Assembly (NCBI RefSeq): GCF_016097415.1
Contig: NZ_JAEHGE010000001.1
Location: 3,352,857 to 3,416,856 of the forward strand
Length of the DNA stretch: 64,000 nucleotides
Source of the DNA: a sulfur-oxidizing endosymbiont of Gigantopelta aegis
GTDB taxonomy: Bacteria > Pseudomonadota > Gammaproteobacteria > GRL18
Direction: 5' to 3'
The position numbers were made by a program, and so were the translations under genes. This document shows, piece after piece, positions 35,265 through 44,545 of the stretch. Position 1 is the stretch's first letter. Each line of letters opens with the position of its first letter. The notes under the pieces are model-generated. The model did no database searches. It was given only the letters and a program-made list of their open reading frames with translations, and was not told the DNA's origin.

Positions 35265-36194
35265 ATGCTAAGTCATAAAATAACAAGTTCTATAACAACA
35301 CCTTTTGCTTTGAATGATGATGATTTTTACCAGCATTGGCGTGATAAAAAACTACTAGGCTATCCTGATAACCTAGGTGAATTGATTGTTGAAATCAATG
35401 ATCCTCGACAACTCACTCGGCTTGAGAAGCAAAAACTATTGGCAGTCTGTCAAAAATCCAATATGGTCATTTATGCCGGCAAGACGGCTGATGATCCCGA
35501 TCCGGAAATTCCACTGTCGATGGGTCGAGCCTTCAAGCTCCTTAAATTAGATCATAATTGGTTGGCTGATGAAAGTGGTCTGACCTCATTAACCGTCGTT
35601 GATGATGGTGCGCGGCAAAATTATATCCCCTATAGTAATCGTGCCATCAACTGGCATACTGATGGTTATTACAATAAAGCAGACAAACAAATCCATGGGC
35701 TGAACTTACATTGTGTCATGTCCGCAGCTATAGGCGGTGAAAATCGTTTGCTCGATCACGAAATTGCCTATCTCAAATTGCGCGATGAAAACCCTGATTA
35801 TATTCGAGCCTTGATGGCTGATGATGTGATGACAATACCGGCAAGAATTAGTTCTGATGGTGTTGTTGCGCGTCAAGAAGAAGTCGGACCGGTCTTCTCG
35901 ATCAATGCGATGACGGGTGACTTACACATGCGCTACACTATTCGTACACAAAATGTCATTTGGAAAAATGATCCCCTGACCCAGGCTGCTTTGGCCTTTT
36001 TAGAAGCTTTTCTTGAGAGTGATTCAAAGTACATTTATCAGGGTAAGCTAGAGCCTGGAATGGGGCTGATTAGTAATAATGTGCTACATGATCGCAGTGC
36101 CTTTGAAGACAGTGATCAGCAAAAAAGATTGATTTATCGGGCTCGGTATTATGATCGTTTAGCCAATACGAATGTGCATGATATTTATGGCTAA
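35265..36194 (+). CDS. TauD/TfdA-family Fe(II)/2-oxoglutarate dioxygenase
   Basis: The 309-residue protein has the metal-binding facial triad of this fold: His and Asp in INWHTDGYYN (about residue 127) and the distal His in NNVLHDRSAF (about residue 280). RLIYRARYYDRL supplies the Arg for 2-oxoglutarate. The N-terminal half (PDNLGELIVEINDPRQLTRLEKQ) is typical of TauD-like proteins found in sulfur-oxidising gammaproteobacteria. Substrate is unknown; taurine or another sulfonate is possible but not shown. It appears to be a single gene with a fair ribosome binding site (AAGAGAAAAG). Confidence 0.82.
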   Translation: MLSHKITSSITTPFALNDDDFYQHWRDKKLLGYPDNLGELIVEINDPRQLTRLEKQKLLAVCQKSNMVIYAGKTADDPDPEIPLSMGRAFKLLKLDHNWLADESGLTSLTVVDDGARQNYIPYSNRAINWHTDGYYNKADKQIHGLNLHCVMSAAIGGENRLLDHEIAYLKLRDENPDYIRALMADDVMTIPARISSDGVVARQEEVGPVFSINAMTGDLHMRYTIRTQNVIWKNDPLTQAALAFLEAFLESDSKYIYQGKLEPGMGLISNNVLHDRSAFEDSDQQKRLIYRARYYDRLANTNVHDIYG

Positions 36195-36274
36195 TCGATA
36201 TATTACCGGTGGGGTTGGATGGATACTCACTAGTGTCCATCCGTTTATTCTAGAATTATTTGATAGTTATGACT

Positions 36275-36364
36275 GTAGGGTGGGCATGCTTTTGTGCCCA
36301 CGCTGAAAGTGTACATAATAAGCGCTTGAGTCAGCGTGGGCAGATAAAGCCATGCCCACCCTAC
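36275..36364. repeat. Intergenic palindrome, GTAGGGTGGGC family, copy 2
   Basis: GTAGGGTGGGCATGC to GCCATGCCCACCCTAC is about 90 bp, almost the same as 29295-29385. It lies between the converging ends of the dioxygenase gene and thyA and may terminate both. Confidence 0.9.
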
Positions 36365-36404
36365 GGTTCTTTATATAAAAAACCTATTTACGGATAGGCA
36401 CTCA

Positions 36405-37256
36405 CTAAACAGAAAAAGGATATTTAATTGCCTCGTGATGTTCATAGCCAGTAACTTCAAAATCATCCATTGTTACCCAAGTTTCCAGATCATTTAGTGA
36501 CTTGATATCCGGATTGATTTTCAGTTGTGGCGCAGGGAAGGGCTCACGTTTTAACTGCACATCACGCATTAAATCTAATTGGTCTTCATAAATGTGGGCA
36601 TTAACAATTTTATGATAGGCTTGGCCTGCTTTATTGCCGGTGATTTGTGCCATTAAGGCTAAAAATACGTAGACTTGCACCATATTGAAGTTGAGTCCCA
36701 AGGGTACGTCACATGATCGTTGGGTACTATTGAGATAAAGTGTGCCATCCAGCAATGAAAAATGGTGGCTGTACATACAGGGACGTAAGCAAGCCATGTG
36801 AAATGCGCCGGGATGATAAAAGGTATAGATTTCACCACGATTATCGATGCCCTTGGATAAGTTATCAACAATTTGCCGCAAAATATCCACACTACCCCCA
36901 TCAGGCTTGGGGAAATTACGGCCAATTTTGCCATAAATCAAACCACAATCATCTATCCCTTTACGGTAAGGATTTGCAAGCCAGTCAGGATTTTCATTGG
37001 CATTGGCATCCCAGGTCTTAGTGCCGATTTTGCGAAAATCAGCGGCATTGTCATAACCACGAATATAGCCAATAATCTCCGCAATAGCAGATTTCCAGAA
37101 ACTCTTTCTGGTGGTGACTAAGGGAAATTTAAGACCGGCTACATCATAAGTAAGGTCAGCATTAATGACCGTGAGACAACGTTTTCCCGTTCTCTCATTG
37201 TTTACCCAAACCCCGTCATCAACGATTCTCTGGCATAGTTCAAGGTATTGCTTCAT
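36405..37256 (-). CDS. thyA: Thymidylate synthase
   Basis: ThyA converts dUMP to dTMP with methylene-tetrahydrofolate. The 283-residue protein shows the catalytic Cys region as [16 protein letters not shown], with [16 protein letters not shown] for phosphate and nucleotide binding, and [19 protein letters not shown] near the C-terminus. The catalytic loop ([14 protein letters not shown]) differs from the ALAPCHAFFQF of E. coli, pointing to a divergent ThyA branch. It starts 2 bases after the slt stop, so the two are co-transcribed. Confidence 0.94.
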   Translation of the reverse strand: MKQYLELCQRIVDDGVWVNNERTGKRCLTVINADLTYDVAGLKFPLVTTRKSFWKSAIAEIIGYIRGYDNAADFRKIGTKTWDANANENPDWLANPYRKGIDDCGLIYGKIGRNFPKPDGGSVDILRQIVDNLSKGIDNRGEIYTFYHPGAFHMACLRPCMYSHHFSLLDGTLYLNSTQRSCDVPLGLNFNMVQVYVFLALMAQITGNKAGQAYHKIVNAHIYEDQLDLMRDVQLKREPFPAPQLKINPDIKSLNDLETWVTMDDFEVTGYEHHEAIKYPFSV

Positions 37257-37258
37257 TT

Positions 37259-39265
37259 TTATTTTTTCTTCTTAGGGACATCCGGCATTACCGCGCTTAA
37301 TCGCGTTTGTGGTAGATCCAGACGTTGTTCATAAATAGCGGTATAAGCCAGAATGCTGCTGACATATTCACGAGTTTCTTTAAAAGGAATGCTCTCAATC
37401 CAGCGATCAGCTTTCATGTCCTGTCCATCAGGCAACCAAGCTCTGACTCGATGACCGCCCGCATTATAGGCGGCACTGGCCAGTGCCGGTTGTTTGTAAA
37501 ACTTCTTTAACATCATATTGAGGTATTTGGTGCCAAATTTGACGTTTGTTTCTGGGCTGAGCAATTGATTTTTGCTATTAAATTTCACTTTCAATTTACG
37601 TGCAATGACTTTGCCAGTGGCGGGCATGATTTGCATCAAACCTAATGCGCCTACACGGGAGCGTGCATCCGTTGCAAAGGCACTTTCACGGCGAATAACG
37701 GCCAGTGTATAGGCAGGTTGCAGCTTATGTTTATGGGAGTATTTTATTACCCGTTCTTTTTGCAAAATCGGAAAGCGTAAGTCGATATCATTGCGCTCTT
37801 TGGTGTGTGCCATGGTGATAATAGCACGGTTATGCCAGCCCCAGTGCTGGGCAACTTTGGCGGCAATGGCGCGGTCATCATTGGGCATTTGCTTGCGAGT
37901 GGTGTAATACCATTCCCGTCGGGCTTCAATGGTACGACCTAAGAGATAAAATTCACGGGCGCGTTGAATTCCAGGATGAGTGGCTATACGTTGTAATGAT
38001 TTATTTGTGGTGGCGAGTGGAGTATTATGAAATTCATAGGGCATAGCCATTTTATCGGCGGCTAAAAAGCCATAATAACTGCGGTTTTGAGCTAATTCAG
38101 ACCAGTCAGCTTGGGCGGCTTTTTTATCACCACGCTGTTCTTTGCCTGCCGCTAGCCAATATTGCCAGCGAAAACTTTTTTGTTCTTCTTCGGTCATGCG
38201 ATTAATTGAGCTGGTAATGGCTGGCCAGATGCCCTCGCGAATAGCGCTACGCGCACGCCATTGGCGCACCGTCTCGTCACTATTATTATCACTGATTTTA
38301 TCTAGCCAGAACCAAGCATTATCACCATGTTTATAGGCCAGTTTCATGCCAATGGCGCGGTACATTTGATCTTGTTCAGAGGATGAAAATTGATGCTTTT
38401 TTTCCAAAGCAGATAAAAGTTTTATTGCCGCTTTGGCCTGTCTGCGTGCCATACGTTCCACAGCCTGAACCTGAATAGTGCTTCTCAATAATTGCTTCTG
38501 TTTAGAGGCCGGTGTTTGAGCTAATAGTCGGCTTTTAAGTACCTGTGCGGGCTGACGGTATATTTTACCCCATTCTTTGACCCAGGCTTGATCGGACTTG
38601 TTCAATGAGCGCGCCAGATAAGAGGCTAGGCTGGTACGGCCTTTTTGCATGGCGATATTAATGCGTCCCCAGAGCAGCTCAGGCGTCATTTTTCCCGCTT
38701 GCTTAAAGGCTTTAAAAATTGGGTCACAACTGCGGGGCTGTGATTCACCCACTAGCCAGAGGTTTGGGATTAATTTGTAGGCCTGGGTTTTATGGCCTGT
38801 TTTAAGTAAGGCATTGACTTGATGGCATTGTCGCTGGGTTGATTTTTGTGGCGTATAGGCATTGAGGTATTGCTGCCATTGTTCACGTTTGGCCTGTTTA
38901 TCCAGCCAGGCAGTGCGTAGCCAGCCTTCATAAGGTGTATTTTTATAGTCTTTAAAAAATTGTAGTACTTGTTTTTCGTTTAAACGGGATAATTTATTAC
39001 GGTATTCTTTGTATTTTAAATATGCCTGTAACGGGTAGCCATCAAGTTGCTGATAGTATTTTTTATAGCGACTATGCTGTTGTTTTTTTAGGGCGGTTTC
39101 GGCCTTTAGAAAGAGGCTACGCTGTTTTTTATAGTGATCAGTGAGATCAATTGTCGGGGTGTTATTAGCAAATACTGAAGATGACATGAAAAAGAAAAAA
39201 CAGAACAGTAAAATAGTGGAGCGTTTAATACCAGATTGAGACGATAAGTGGTACGAACATGACAT
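37259..39265 (-). CDS. slt: Soluble lytic murein transglycosylase
   Basis: Slt70-type periplasmic enzyme cleaves peptidoglycan glycan strands to 1,6-anhydro products. The 668-residue product has an N-terminal hydrophobic signal ([18 protein letters not shown], cleavage near residue 33) and a superhelical alpha-rich U/L domain. A C-terminal SLT domain carries the catalytic Glu in [29 protein letters not shown], then [11 protein letters not shown]. The signal start could also be at an internal Met. It leads a two-gene unit with thyA. Confidence 0.94.
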   Translation of the reverse strand: MSCSYHLSSQSGIKRSTILLFCFFFFMSSSVFANNTPTIDLTDHYKKQRSLFLKAETALKKQQHSRYKKYYQQLDGYPLQAYLKYKEYRNKLSRLNEKQVLQFFKDYKNTPYEGWLRTAWLDKQAKREQWQQYLNAYTPQKSTQRQCHQVNALLKTGHKTQAYKLIPNLWLVGESQPRSCDPIFKAFKQAGKMTPELLWGRINIAMQKGRTSLASYLARSLNKSDQAWVKEWGKIYRQPAQVLKSRLLAQTPASKQKQLLRSTIQVQAVERMARRQAKAAIKLLSALEKKHQFSSSEQDQMYRAIGMKLAYKHGDNAWFWLDKISDNNSDETVRQWRARSAIREGIWPAITSSINRMTEEEQKSFRWQYWLAAGKEQRGDKKAAQADWSELAQNRSYYGFLAADKMAMPYEFHNTPLATTNKSLQRIATHPGIQRAREFYLLGRTIEARREWYYTTRKQMPNDDRAIAAKVAQHWGWHNRAIITMAHTKERNDIDLRFPILQKERVIKYSHKHKLQPAYTLAVIRRESAFATDARSRVGALGLMQIMPATGKVIARKLKVKFNSKNQLLSPETNVKFGTKYLNMMLKKFYKQPALASAAYNAGGHRVRAWLPDGQDMKADRWIESIPFKETREYVSSILAYTAIYEQRLDLPQTRLSAVMPDVPKKKK

Positions 39266-39454
39266 GGAGTAATTTTTCCGTTTCTTGCGTTGGTTTCAGG
39301 TGTTGCTAGTTTACCGCGAGTGTTAAAATTATCAGCCTTAATTGGGGTACTAATTTTACAGGCTAAAGTATAGTATTATACGCACTTATTTTACAGAAGT
39401 TATGCTTTTATCAGCTTACTTTTATAATCCTAGAATAACCAAGGGTTTGTCTTA

Positions 39455-40435
39455 ATGTCTCCTAGTAATCCCCGTAGGGTCAGTTTAGCCCCCATGCTCG
39501 ATTGGACTGATCGGCATTTTCGCTATTTATTACGTCTGATTTCCAAAGAAATGTGGTTATACACAGAAATGGTGACGACCGGGGCGATTGTTTATGGCAA
39601 TAATCTTGAGCGTTTCCTCGCTTATAGCGAGACAGAAAACCCTCTAAGCTTACAGCTTGGGGGCAGTGATCCGGTTGATTTGGCACATTGTTGTCGTCAG
39701 GCTGAGCAATATGGCTATGATGAAGTGAATTTGAATGTCGGTTGCCCCAGTGATCGGGTACAAGCCGGTGCTTTTGGTGCTTGTTTAATGGCTAAGCCTG
39801 CTTTGGTTGCTGAATGTATTGGCGCTATGATTGATAGCGTGGATATCCCCATTTCAATCAAAACCCGTATCGGTATTGATCACGAAGATCACTATGAGCA
39901 ACTACAGGATTTAGTCGCGTCGGTTAGCGAAACGGGTTGCCGTTATTTTACTATTCACGCTCGAAAAGCCTGGCTAGAAGGCTTGAGTCCCAAGCAGAAC
40001 CGTGATGTACCTCCGTTACGTTATGATTTTGTTTATCAGCTAAAAAAAGACTTTCCCGATTTACATATCACTATCAATGGCGGTATTAAAACCTTGGCAG
40101 ATATGCAAATGCATCTGGAGCATGTGGATGGGGTTATGATAGGGCGTGAAGCCTATCATAATAGTTATTTAATGGCGCAAGTGGATCAACTCTTTTATGG
40201 CTCTGAACAGGCTGCTCCCAGCAGAAAAACCATTATTCATGCCTATGCTGACTATGTTGAACAGCAAATAACTCAGGGTGTGCCCTTAATTCATCTTACT
40301 CGCCATGTACTAGGACTGATGCACGCTTGTCCGGGAGCAAAACATTTTCGTCGGGTATTAAGCGAAAATGCCTGGAAAAAAGATCAGGGTGCAGACTTGC
40401 TCATCAGGGCAATGGAAGAAGTGGATTGTGATTAG
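39455..40435 (+). CDS. dusA: tRNA-dihydrouridine synthase A
   Basis: DusA is an FMN enzyme that reduces U20/U20a in tRNA D-loops. The 326-residue protein has RRVSLAPMLDWTDRHFRYLLRL at the start, which with YTEMVTTGAIVYG is specific to DusA. The catalytic Cys lies in NLNVGCPSDRVQAGAFGACLM, and HARKAWLEGLSPKQNR is also typical. Length and motifs separate it from DusB and DusC. It is a single gene followed by a palindromic repeat. Confidence 0.95.
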   Translation: MSPSNPRRVSLAPMLDWTDRHFRYLLRLISKEMWLYTEMVTTGAIVYGNNLERFLAYSETENPLSLQLGGSDPVDLAHCCRQAEQYGYDEVNLNVGCPSDRVQAGAFGACLMAKPALVAECIGAMIDSVDIPISIKTRIGIDHEDHYEQLQDLVASVSETGCRYFTIHARKAWLEGLSPKQNRDVPPLRYDFVYQLKKDFPDLHITINGGIKTLADMQMHLEHVDGVMIGREAYHNSYLMAQVDQLFYGSEQAAPSRKTIIHAYADYVEQQITQGVPLIHLTRHVLGLMHACPGAKHFRRVLSENAWKKDQGADLLIRAMEEVDCD

Positions 40436-40446
40436 GGCTATTGTTT

Positions 40447-40596
40447 GGGATCGATCAACCTGCTTTACACTTCAAATGTAGGATGTGGTGAGGAACGAAC
40501 CGCATCAAAGGCTTTAAACAAACATTTTTGATGCGCTTCGTTGCACTCACCACATCCTACAAGTGTAAAGATAAATGGGCTTATTGGGTCAGTCCC
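40447..40596. mobile_element. MITE-like unit with TAGGATG palindrome core, copy at 40.5 kb
   Basis: The ends read GGGATCGATCAACCTG and the complement of GGGACTGACCCAATAAG, so the outer edges are imperfect inverted repeats. The core palindrome is at 40477-40562 (TGTAGGATGTGGTGAG). The inner arms share CTTTACACTT/AAGTGTAAAG with the other copies. It lies between dusA and the antitoxin remnant. Confidence 0.72.
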
Positions 40597-40660
40597 AATT
40601 GTTGATTACTTTTTTCTATTATACTACTAAGTGTAGGTATAATTTAATGAGGCGAATAAT

Positions 40661-40801
40661 ATGAACTCTTTGGGTATAAAGGAATTACAAAACAATCCTG
40701 CTAATTTGACTAAAGCCTTAGATGCGCATGAATACACCTTGATAACAAAGCATAGCAAGCCTATTGGCTTGGCTGTGTCGTTTAATGATGAAATTATCTA
40801 A
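40661..40801 (+). CDS. Short Phd/YefM-like antitoxin, probably truncated
   Basis: The 46-residue frame (ATG 40661, TAA 40799-40801) contains SLGIKELQNNPANLTKALDA and LITKHSKPIGLAVSF. This is the N-terminal DNA-binding pattern of Phd/YefM antitoxins. Family proteins are usually 75-100 residues. A second short frame (40819-40917) follows in another frame and could be the lost C-terminal part. No toxin gene is adjacent. Ribosome binding site GAGG lies upstream. Confidence 0.5.
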   Translation: MNSLGIKELQNNPANLTKALDAHEYTLITKHSKPIGLAVSFNDEII

Positions 40802-40818
40802 AGATCAAAAAAAATTAT

Positions 40819-40917
40819 ATGCAAGAGAATGAAGCGAGAGATTTTTTACAACTTGCTATTGAGCAGGGCTACAGAATTAGTCAAAAATTAATAAATGAGA
40901 TGTTGTCAAAATTATAA
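40819..40917 (+). pseudogene. Possible displaced C-terminal part of the antitoxin
   Basis: Thirty-two codons from ATG 40819 include ARDFLQLAIEQGYRISQKLINEMLSKL, a helical segment like antitoxin C-termini. One indel near 40800 would join it to the preceding frame. It is short and may be chance. The rest of 40436-40951 holds only the MITE-like unit. Confidence 0.35.
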
Positions 40918-40951
40918 TCCTAGAAGAGAAAAATGATTTTAAGACTTGAAT

Positions 40952-41803
40952 TCAGGAAGGTTTAACTAACACCACGCTAATATTATCTTTGCCGCCAGCA
41001 TTGTTGGCGGCATCCACTAATGCTTGAGCCATTTTCTTGAGTGATTGTTTGCGTTGTGCATGGAGGCAGTGACGTATTTCTTGATCAGAAAGCATATCAG
41101 AGAGGCCGTCTGAGCAGAGCAGAAAAATATCATTTTCTTTAATCGTCACTGTATGTTGCTCGGCCACTACTCGACGCCAGGGGCCGATGGCCTTATAAAT
41201 AATATTATGCTTGGGAGGGTCGCCGTCTTTGCCTGTTTCTACCCAGAGTTGATAATGACTATGATCGGTGCTCAGTTGTTTTAATGTACCCTGATTATAA
41301 CAATAAGTACGACTATCCCCGACATTAAAAGCATAGAGCTTTTTCTTAGTGAGGCTTGTTGCGGAATGATTCAGAGCGCTACTCATTGAAGCGATTAAAA
41401 ATCCGGTGACGGTTGTACCCATGCCCCGGCCTTCGGCCAGACCTTTAGCTAAGTTGTAGCAATGGGTTTGATTGTTGGCATCCTCAATAGCATCTTGTAA
41501 TAATTGATGGATGATTTCTGAGCTGCTCTTACTCTTATGCTTTTCTTGAAGAGAAGGCTGTTGAAGCTTGTCGTCCAGTTTTTTGATATGGTTAAAAAGA
41601 GTTTCAATGGCTAATTTACTAGCCACTTCGCCTTCTTCATGCCCGCCCATGCCATCGGCGACAATAAACAAGCCTAACTTTTCATCAATAAGAAAATTAT
41701 CTTCATTGTGATCTCTGCGTTGGCCGACATCGCTTATGCCTGCAGAATAGAGCCGAATGGGATCGGGCTTATAAGTCAGTTTATCGAAAAACTTTTTCAG
41801 CAT
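40952..41803 (-). CDS. PP2C-family serine/threonine protein phosphatase
   Basis: This 283-residue Mn/Mg-dependent phosphatase of the Stp1/PrpC type has the metal-binding motifs DVGQRRDHNEDNFLI, GLFIVADGMGGHEEGEVAS and LCSDGLSDMLSDQEI, ending with AGGKDNISVVLV. An insert of about 30 residues (LDDKLQQPSLQEKHKSKSSS) lies after the first motif. Stp1-type enzymes usually reverse Hanks-type kinases; none is seen in the window. It is the last gene of the coiled-coil/yigZ/syd/PP2C cluster, now separated from the first two genes' transcript by an IS inside syd. Confidence 0.9.
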   Translation of the reverse strand: MLKKFFDKLTYKPDPIRLYSAGISDVGQRRDHNEDNFLIDEKLGLFIVADGMGGHEEGEVASKLAIETLFNHIKKLDDKLQQPSLQEKHKSKSSSEIIHQLLQDAIEDANNQTHCYNLAKGLAEGRGMGTTVTGFLIASMSSALNHSATSLTKKKLYAFNVGDSRTYCYNQGTLKQLSTDHSHYQLWVETGKDGDPPKHNIIYKAIGPWRRVVAEQHTVTIKENDIFLLCSDGLSDMLSDQEIRHCLHAQRKQSLKKMAQALVDAANNAGGKDNISVVLVKPS

Positions 41804-41849
41804 AAAATTGTCTCAGCGCTATTTCAGTGCGATTTTTTTAGGTTGAAGA

Positions 41850-42227
41850 TTAGGCGTGGCGTTTTCCATAGTCCAGTTCATTAATGAATTGGTTCAGGTC
41901 ACTGGCCAGCACTTTTTCTACCGGATAGCCCGGGCGTTCCAGTACCACCTGACCAGAATCATTTTCAACACTGATCATGTAGTCTGAATCAGTACAGGCA
42001 ATAAAAAAAGTTAGAGTTTGTTTATTGCGTAATTTACCCAAGGCATGGCCAATTTGATTTTCAATCAGGCGATCCATATCTGCGCTGTTCCAGACAAATA
42101 AAAGTGTTAAATTACCCTGTTGAAAAATAGTATCAATTTGATCCGACCAGTAATGACTAAAAAATAGTTTAATTTCCGGGCGTATTTCGGTGTCCAAGGC
42201 TTTTTCCAAGCCTCCCAAATTATTATT
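41850..42227 (-). pseudogene. syd: SecY-interacting protein Syd, C-terminal part
   Basis: Syd binds SecY and monitors translocon assembly in E. coli. This part covers LGGLEKALDTEIRPEIKLFF, TLLFVWNSADMDRLIENQIGHALG and SGQVVLERPGYPVEKVLASDLNQFINEL, lining up with the C-terminal two thirds of E. coli Syd. It has lost its start: the IS3-b element lies directly upstream, and the N-terminal part is at 43643-43888. The TTG at 42218 seen as a start is not native. Confidence 0.85.
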
Positions 42228-42294
42228 TATAGTGGACCCCGAAAACTGGACAATAGGTTAAGATATAAGAGCTAACCTAACGGGGAACAAAAAA

Positions 42295-42584
42295 ATGAGC
42301 ACAAAAAGAAAAACATTCAACAACAAATTTAAAGCAAAAGTAGCCATTGAGCTTTGAAAGGTCAAAAACAGTCGCAGAAATTGCGTCAGAATTTGAAGTG
42401 CACACCACCCAGGTCAATAGCTGGAAAAAGCAGATGCTTGATGGTGCAGCCGATACTTTTTCAAAAAAAATTAGAGAATAAAGATGCTGAACATGAAAAG
42501 GAAAAAGAACACCTGTACAGCCAAATAGGTCAACTAAAAGTAGAGGCTGACTGGCTGTCAAAAAAGTTGAAGATGTTCAACTGA
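42295..42584 (+). pseudogene. IS3-b orfA, frameshifted
   Basis: The start MSTKRKTFNNKFKAKVAIEL (ATG 42295) ends at a TGA. The continuing sequence in another frame reads LKGQKTVAEIASEFEVHTTQ and VNSWKKQMLDGAADTF, and after a further shift KDAEHEKEKEHLYSQIGQLKVEADWLSKKL. Together these make the usual helix-turn-helix and zipper of IS3 OrfA. At least two indels break it. Confidence 0.85.
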
Positions 42585-42721
42585 GTAGAGCAGAAAAGCG
42601 GTGTTGCATAGAAAAGAGCACCCTCAGTTGAGCATCAAAAACAATGTGAGCTTATCGGCCTGAACCGTTCAAGCTATTACTATCAACCTAAAAGCCTCTG
42701 CAAAATAAAGATTTAACATTA

Positions 42722-43444
42722 ATGAATTTGATTGATGAGTTGTACATAAAACATCCATTCTATGGCAGTCGTCAAATTCGTAATGCATTAAGATTGAAAT
42801 GTTATAAAATTAATCGTAAAAAGTTCAACGGCTTATGCGGATCATGGGAGGTTTCAGTGGCACCAAAACCCAATACCAGCAAGCCTTGCAAAGTAAATAA
42901 CCTCTATCCATATTTGCTCAAAGGAATTGATATTAATAGGAATAACCAGGTTTGGTGCACAGATATCACGTATTTACGGATGCCACATGGATTTGTCTAC
43001 CTAAGTGCTGTTATGGACTGGAGTAGCCGTTTTGTGCTGTCCTGGGAAGTGTCAACCAGCATGGAAGAAAGCTTTTGTATCAGTAGTCTGGAAACAGCAC
43101 TGCGACGATATGGAAAGCCAGAAATCTTCAATACGGATCAAGGTGCTCAATATACTAGCAGAGCATTTACAGGTGTTCTAAAGGCCAATGATATAAAAAT
43201 CAGCATGGACGGCAAAGGCAGAGCAATGGATAACATTATGATTGAACGACTCTGGCGAAGTGTAAAATATGAGGAAATTTACCTCAAGGATTACCAAAGT
43301 ATTGATGAGCTAAAGAGCTCATTAAAGGAATATTTTGAGTTTTACAACCATGAACGACCACACAGTACACACGGTGGAAAAACGCCTGCAGAGATCTATG
43401 GCGTGATGAAAGAAGTTGTTCCAGACTTAAAACGGGCAGCATGA
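42722..43444 (+). CDS. IS3-b orfB, DDE transposase (240 aa, probably non-functional)
   Basis: This rve-type integrase core has WCTDITYLRMPHGFVYLSAVMDWSSR (first Asp), IFNTDQGAQYTS (second Asp) and MIERLWRSVKYEEIYLKDY (Glu). An N-terminal MNLIDELYIKHPFYGSRQIRNAL segment is the usual HTH_21 region. The 5' part of the normal orfB is missing or out of frame between 42584 and 42722. It is distinct from the IS3-a transposase. Confidence 0.87.
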   Translation: MNLIDELYIKHPFYGSRQIRNALRLKCYKINRKKFNGLCGSWEVSVAPKPNTSKPCKVNNLYPYLLKGIDINRNNQVWCTDITYLRMPHGFVYLSAVMDWSSRFVLSWEVSTSMEESFCISSLETALRRYGKPEIFNTDQGAQYTSRAFTGVLKANDIKISMDGKGRAMDNIMIERLWRSVKYEEIYLKDYQSIDELKSSLKEYFEFYNHERPHSTHGGKTPAEIYGVMKEVVPDLKRAA

Positions 43445-43475
43445 TGAGAGGATAATCAACTTTACTGGCAACCGC

Positions 43476-43567
43476 CTTGTCCACATATCCACAGGCCAAG
43501 CCAGTAGCCCTGAGATATATCGCAAGCGTCTCTGGACTACTGGCAGACCTGTGGATATGTGGATAAG
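43476..43567. repeat. Large hairpin with DnaA-box-like sequences, 3' of IS3-b orfB
   Basis: Arms of about 31 bases at 43476-43507 and 43537-43567 are nearly perfect inverted repeats. The right arm on the minus strand reads CTTATCCACATATCCACAGG, containing TTATCCACA, the E. coli DnaA box consensus, and a second near match. Confidence 0.8.
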
Positions 43568-43642
43568 ACTAATACTATAAATAACCAACAGAATTATATC
43601 TTAATATTTGAGAAAGCTGTCTTGACAATGGGGTCCACTGTA

Positions 43643-43888
43643 ATTGGCTTCTCTTTGAATCGGTAACCAGTGTATCGAATCTTGCATTGTTTCAGAAAGA
43701 AAGGCATCACCTTGCTGGCACTCTGATGGCCAATCAGGCTCATGTTTAGTGATAGGTGATTCGCCTGTTTCTGCATTCACAACATTAATAAAGCGTTTAA
43801 AAAAATTATCCAGGGTGTTATTAAATTTACTTGCCTGTGCTGAAATATCGGTGTTTTTGATGTCTGACATGATTGTATTTGAGTTCAT
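43643..43888 (-). pseudogene. syd: SecY-interacting protein Syd, N-terminal part
   Basis: The open frame starts at ATG 43888, directly after the yigZ stop (TAAATG). It encodes FFKRFINVVNAETGESPITKHEPDWPSECQQGDAF and HWLPIQREAN, matching the N-terminal region of Syd. At 43642 it runs into IS3-b and continues nonsensically to 43601. Joined to 41850-42227 after removal of the IS, it gives a full-length Syd of about 205 residues. Confidence 0.83.
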
Positions 43889-44524
43889 TTATTGATTATG
43901 AACAAATGATACCTCACCTTTACAGATGTTACGAATTTGTTGCTGCATATTCTCAATCAGTGTTTGCTCAATTTGGATTTGAAATATGACCAGTGTTTGA
44001 TATTCTACCTGGGCAAGCTTAACCTCAATTGATTCAAGATAATGCCGGATAGAGGATTCAAAGGAGAAAGAAAATTCTATCTGCCAGTCTTGTAGTTCGA
44101 CAATTTCTTGAACCGATAATTGCTCAAGTGCTGCTTGGGTACTATTGCTATAAGCACGGATCAGGCCGCCTGCGCCTAATTTAATGCCACCAAAATAACG
44201 ACTGACAACACAAATTATTTCGCCATAGTGGCTATGTTGTAGGACATTTAAAATAGGCTTACCAGCCGTGCCGGATGGTTCACCGTCATCACTAAAACGC
44301 ACCGCAGTGGATGATAGAGGAGGGCAGGCAATATAGGCCCAGCAATGATGCCGTGCATCAGGATAGCGCTGTCGGGCTTGTTCGATAATTTGTCGCGCCT
44401 TCTCGCTGCTATCACAATGAGCTATATGAGCAATAAACCGACTACGCTTAATTTCAGTCTCTATTTCAAGCGCTTGCTCTGGAATGAAATAACGCGTTGT
44501 TTCAGCCATTAATGCCTCAGTCAT
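43889..44524 (-). CDS. yigZ: YigZ/IMPACT family protein
   Basis: This 211-residue protein has the conserved IMPACT core: EIKRSRFIAHIAHC, ARHHCWAYI, FSDDGEPSGTAGKPILNVLQ and VVSRYFGGIKLGAGGLIRAYS. The C-terminal ferredoxin-like DUF1949-type domain follows. The family is linked to translation-related regulation in eukaryotes, but its bacterial function is not settled. A second in-frame ATG (44509, MAETTRYFIPEQ) may be the real start. It lies 21 bases after the coiled-coil gene and directly before syd, so the genes form one minus-strand cluster. Confidence 0.92.
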   Translation of the reverse strand: MTEALMAETTRYFIPEQALEIETEIKRSRFIAHIAHCDSSEKARQIIEQARQRYPDARHHCWAYIACPPLSSTAVRFSDDGEPSGTAGKPILNVLQHSHYGEIICVVSRYFGGIKLGAGGLIRAYSNSTQAALEQLSVQEIVELQDWQIEFSFSFESSIRHYLESIEVKLAQVEYQTLVIFQIQIEQTLIENMQQQIRNICKGEVSFVHNQ

Positions 44525-44545
44525 TAAGAAAAACGCCGTGCTGAA

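Larger units (their letters stand above)
42228..43642 (+). mobile_element. IS3-family element IS3-b inside syd (1415 bp)
   Basis: The ends are TATAGTGGACCCC at the left and the complement of TACAGTGGACCCC at the right, flanked by ATT on both sides (42225-42227 and 43643-43645), a 3-bp duplication. Removing the element and one ATT restores a continuous syd frame reading REAN-NNLGGLEKAL. orfA is frameshifted and orfB is nearly complete. A 92-nt hairpin lies downstream of orfB. Confidence 0.92.
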
